Source: Eunapius fragilis (lineage: Eukaryota > Porifera > Demospongiae > Spongillida > Spongillidae). From it: 64,000 nt of DNA. The translations under genes were made by a program, and so were the position numbers. The stretch spans positions 14,489,423 to 14,553,422 of the forward strand of contig OY811971.1 of the NCBI GenBank assembly GCA_963681505.1. The letters are read 5' to 3'. The stretch's first letter is position 1. Every line of letters begins with the position of its first letter. Under the pieces are notes generated by a model. That model was not told the origin of the DNA. It ran no database searches and saw only the letters and a program-made list of their open reading frames with translations. Positions 62,270 to 64,000 of the stretch are shown here, piece after piece.

Positions 62270-64000
62270 AAATGTGAGGGGCTAATGAGGTGCATATTAT
62301 TATCATGTCATAAATTTGATAATATGCTTAACTGTTCCTCCAGTATTCAAACTGCAATATATATCCGCCATTTTAACTATTTTTACAAATTAACTTAGGG
62401 CATTATCTATCTAACTGGTTGCATTGAAAGATTGGCCAAAAACCTACGCCCCGCGAAAAACACCTAGCAACTAGGTCACTTTGTTCTTACCACCTTCCTT
62501 TGTGTATGGCCCTGCACTTTCTTCCAGCTTCTCGTGACATGTATAGAAATTATTGGGCTAGTTTTAAAAGGTGCCATAAACTTTTCCTAGGCCTCAGGCT
62601 CGGATTTGTTGCTCCTGTACGCTTGCGATATGAAGAAGGACTTGGGCTGAACTATCCACCAGAGAGAACTCAGTGCGAAAACATATGTGCATGTACACGT
62701 CATGCATAGAGAAGGTGAGCTACAGTATTTTTGTATTTTCTTCTTTGTTTTGGTGGTTCGGAAAAGTGGTCGTAAATATACCAGTATAAAGTATACCGCA
62801 TATTAAATGTTACTAAGTGTGTGTGTGTGTGTGTGTGTATGTGTGTGCATGCAAAGTACGAATCAGTTATTTTTCTTTCGTTCGGCTTGCGATGGACGAA
62901 ATGCAGTTGTATGCGTTCTCAGAAGAGCATTGAAATGTGTATCCGTGAACATATTTAGCTTCGGACCCTTTGCTCGCCGGCGCAAAATGCCAAAACCCAT
63001 TTGGTTGTCGTACTAGTTCTGTGGCATGATCTTCTACAGCAGGTGCATTTTAGTGTTTGATGTACAATGCAGCTGCATGCAGAGCATGAAGACATATCCA
63101 TCTGATGGATTGGTGATGCATGCTGATGCATGTACTAAAGGATACAAAAAAGGATCTTAGAGGCTTTACACCTTGGAACATGATTCTACCATTTCACATT
63201 CAGCTGGGGTGCTTTGTTGTCATGTGAATTGCATACATATGCATGTAAATCGTAACCTCTGTCTTCAAATCTCGTTTGGAAGTCATGCATTTCACCAGTA
63301 CATCTTGCAGCAACCTTTGAATTATCTGTGATGCTGGTTTGATGCTTTGTCTCTGGTTTCAGTTGATGTGGTAAAGAACAGCATGCAGAGGCAGACGATC
63401 CGTGTGTGCAGAAGATACCCATTTGCACGTCATTGCATGGTCATGTCAATTGCAATGCCAAAGACCCTTTACAGATTGAATGCATTCGAAGCGCAGTCAT
63501 ATACGCGTTCTGCCTTCACTTTGCCTTTTCCTTTCCTCTGCTTGACACCACATACTCTGCAATGACTGCTTAGATTGCAGTGCATGGGCACAACGTTAAA
63601 GTGTTTGATTGTGAATTCATATATTCATAAAATCGGTTCGTGATGCGGGCAAAATGAATTAAGCTAGCAACGGCCACAAACAGTAACATGCTTCAAAGGC
63701 AGTACTTAACTGGACCACCAAAATATTCAGCTGGAATCCTGTGGCAGATTGCAAGCAAAAGACTTGGAAGCAAGTGACTTTAATGGCTGTACATATATGT
63801 GTGGTACACGGATGCATGCGTGGGAGGTTTAATTATACGATGAGGTCATTTTTATGCGGATAATAGTCAGATTGCTTTGTGAACAGGCCAAGTTTATAGA
63901 CTTTTTTGGCATTTGGTTGTTGCACGAAGGAGCTGTGAGCATGGATAGACACTCCATGAAAATCTACGTGTGACACATTACGTAGTCGTTACATGTACGT
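62270..64000. other. Unassigned stretch
   Basis: No recognised gene. A (GT)n run lies at about 62817-62846. Plus frames at 62500-62709 and 63347-63565 and a minus frame at 63186-63428 have no motif. Confidence 0.4.

Overview
The window looks like metazoan DNA, most likely from a demosponge close to Amphimedon queenslandica. The evidence is the lack of bacterial gene packing, GT-AG introns inside transposase genes, TTAGGG-type telomeric repeats, and the spectrum of repeats (Merlin, PIF/Harbinger, hAT, EnSpm, piggyBac, Penelope, plus a family of roughly 14-residue-repeat proteins I associate with sponges). The organism call is inference. I see no complete, confidently cellular gene and no rRNA, tRNA or CRISPR array. 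Nearly everything I recognise is mobile or derived from mobile or viral-like DNA, and most coding copies are broken.

Layout. 1-9.8 kb: a foldback element, relics of a repeat protein, Merlin transposase fragments, a recurring composite repeat (called B/D here) and coiled-coil gag/ORF1-like relics. 9.9-14.9 kb: an unknown ORF split by a well-delimited PIF/Harbinger element (10197-12871, TSD TTA), then a Harbinger MITE and a decayed CRESS-type Rep helicase. 15.2-23.4 kb: piggyBac, a 24-bp minisatellite, hAT and a non-LTR-like C-terminal fragment, microsatellites and tandem duplications. 23.5-27.0 kb: a three-level nest, with a Merlin element interrupted by a Harbinger element that is itself interrupted by a hAT-like element. 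28.2-39.1 kb: a segment of about 3.9 kb present twice, carrying a gag-like Thr/Pro-rich gene and a Merlin transposase. Between the two copies lies a GC-rich island (33.4-35.6 kb) with three unrecognised minus-strand ORFs, three copies of a fixed-length imperfect palindrome and a covarying hairpin array. 39-47.4 kb: RRM-like and B relics, a second Rep-like helicase relic and a long broken transposase-like gene. 48.2-51.6 kb: a Penelope-like element with an extra 3' ORF and telomeric repeats at its 3' edge. 54-57 kb: an EnSpm-type transposase. 58.7-61.2 kb: a long hAT gene abutting a retroelement C-terminus. 61.4-64 kb: little recognisable.

The genes do not form a pathway. They record repeated waves of insertion, nesting and local duplication. 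The part I cannot explain with a known element is the GC-rich island at 33.4-35.6 kb.
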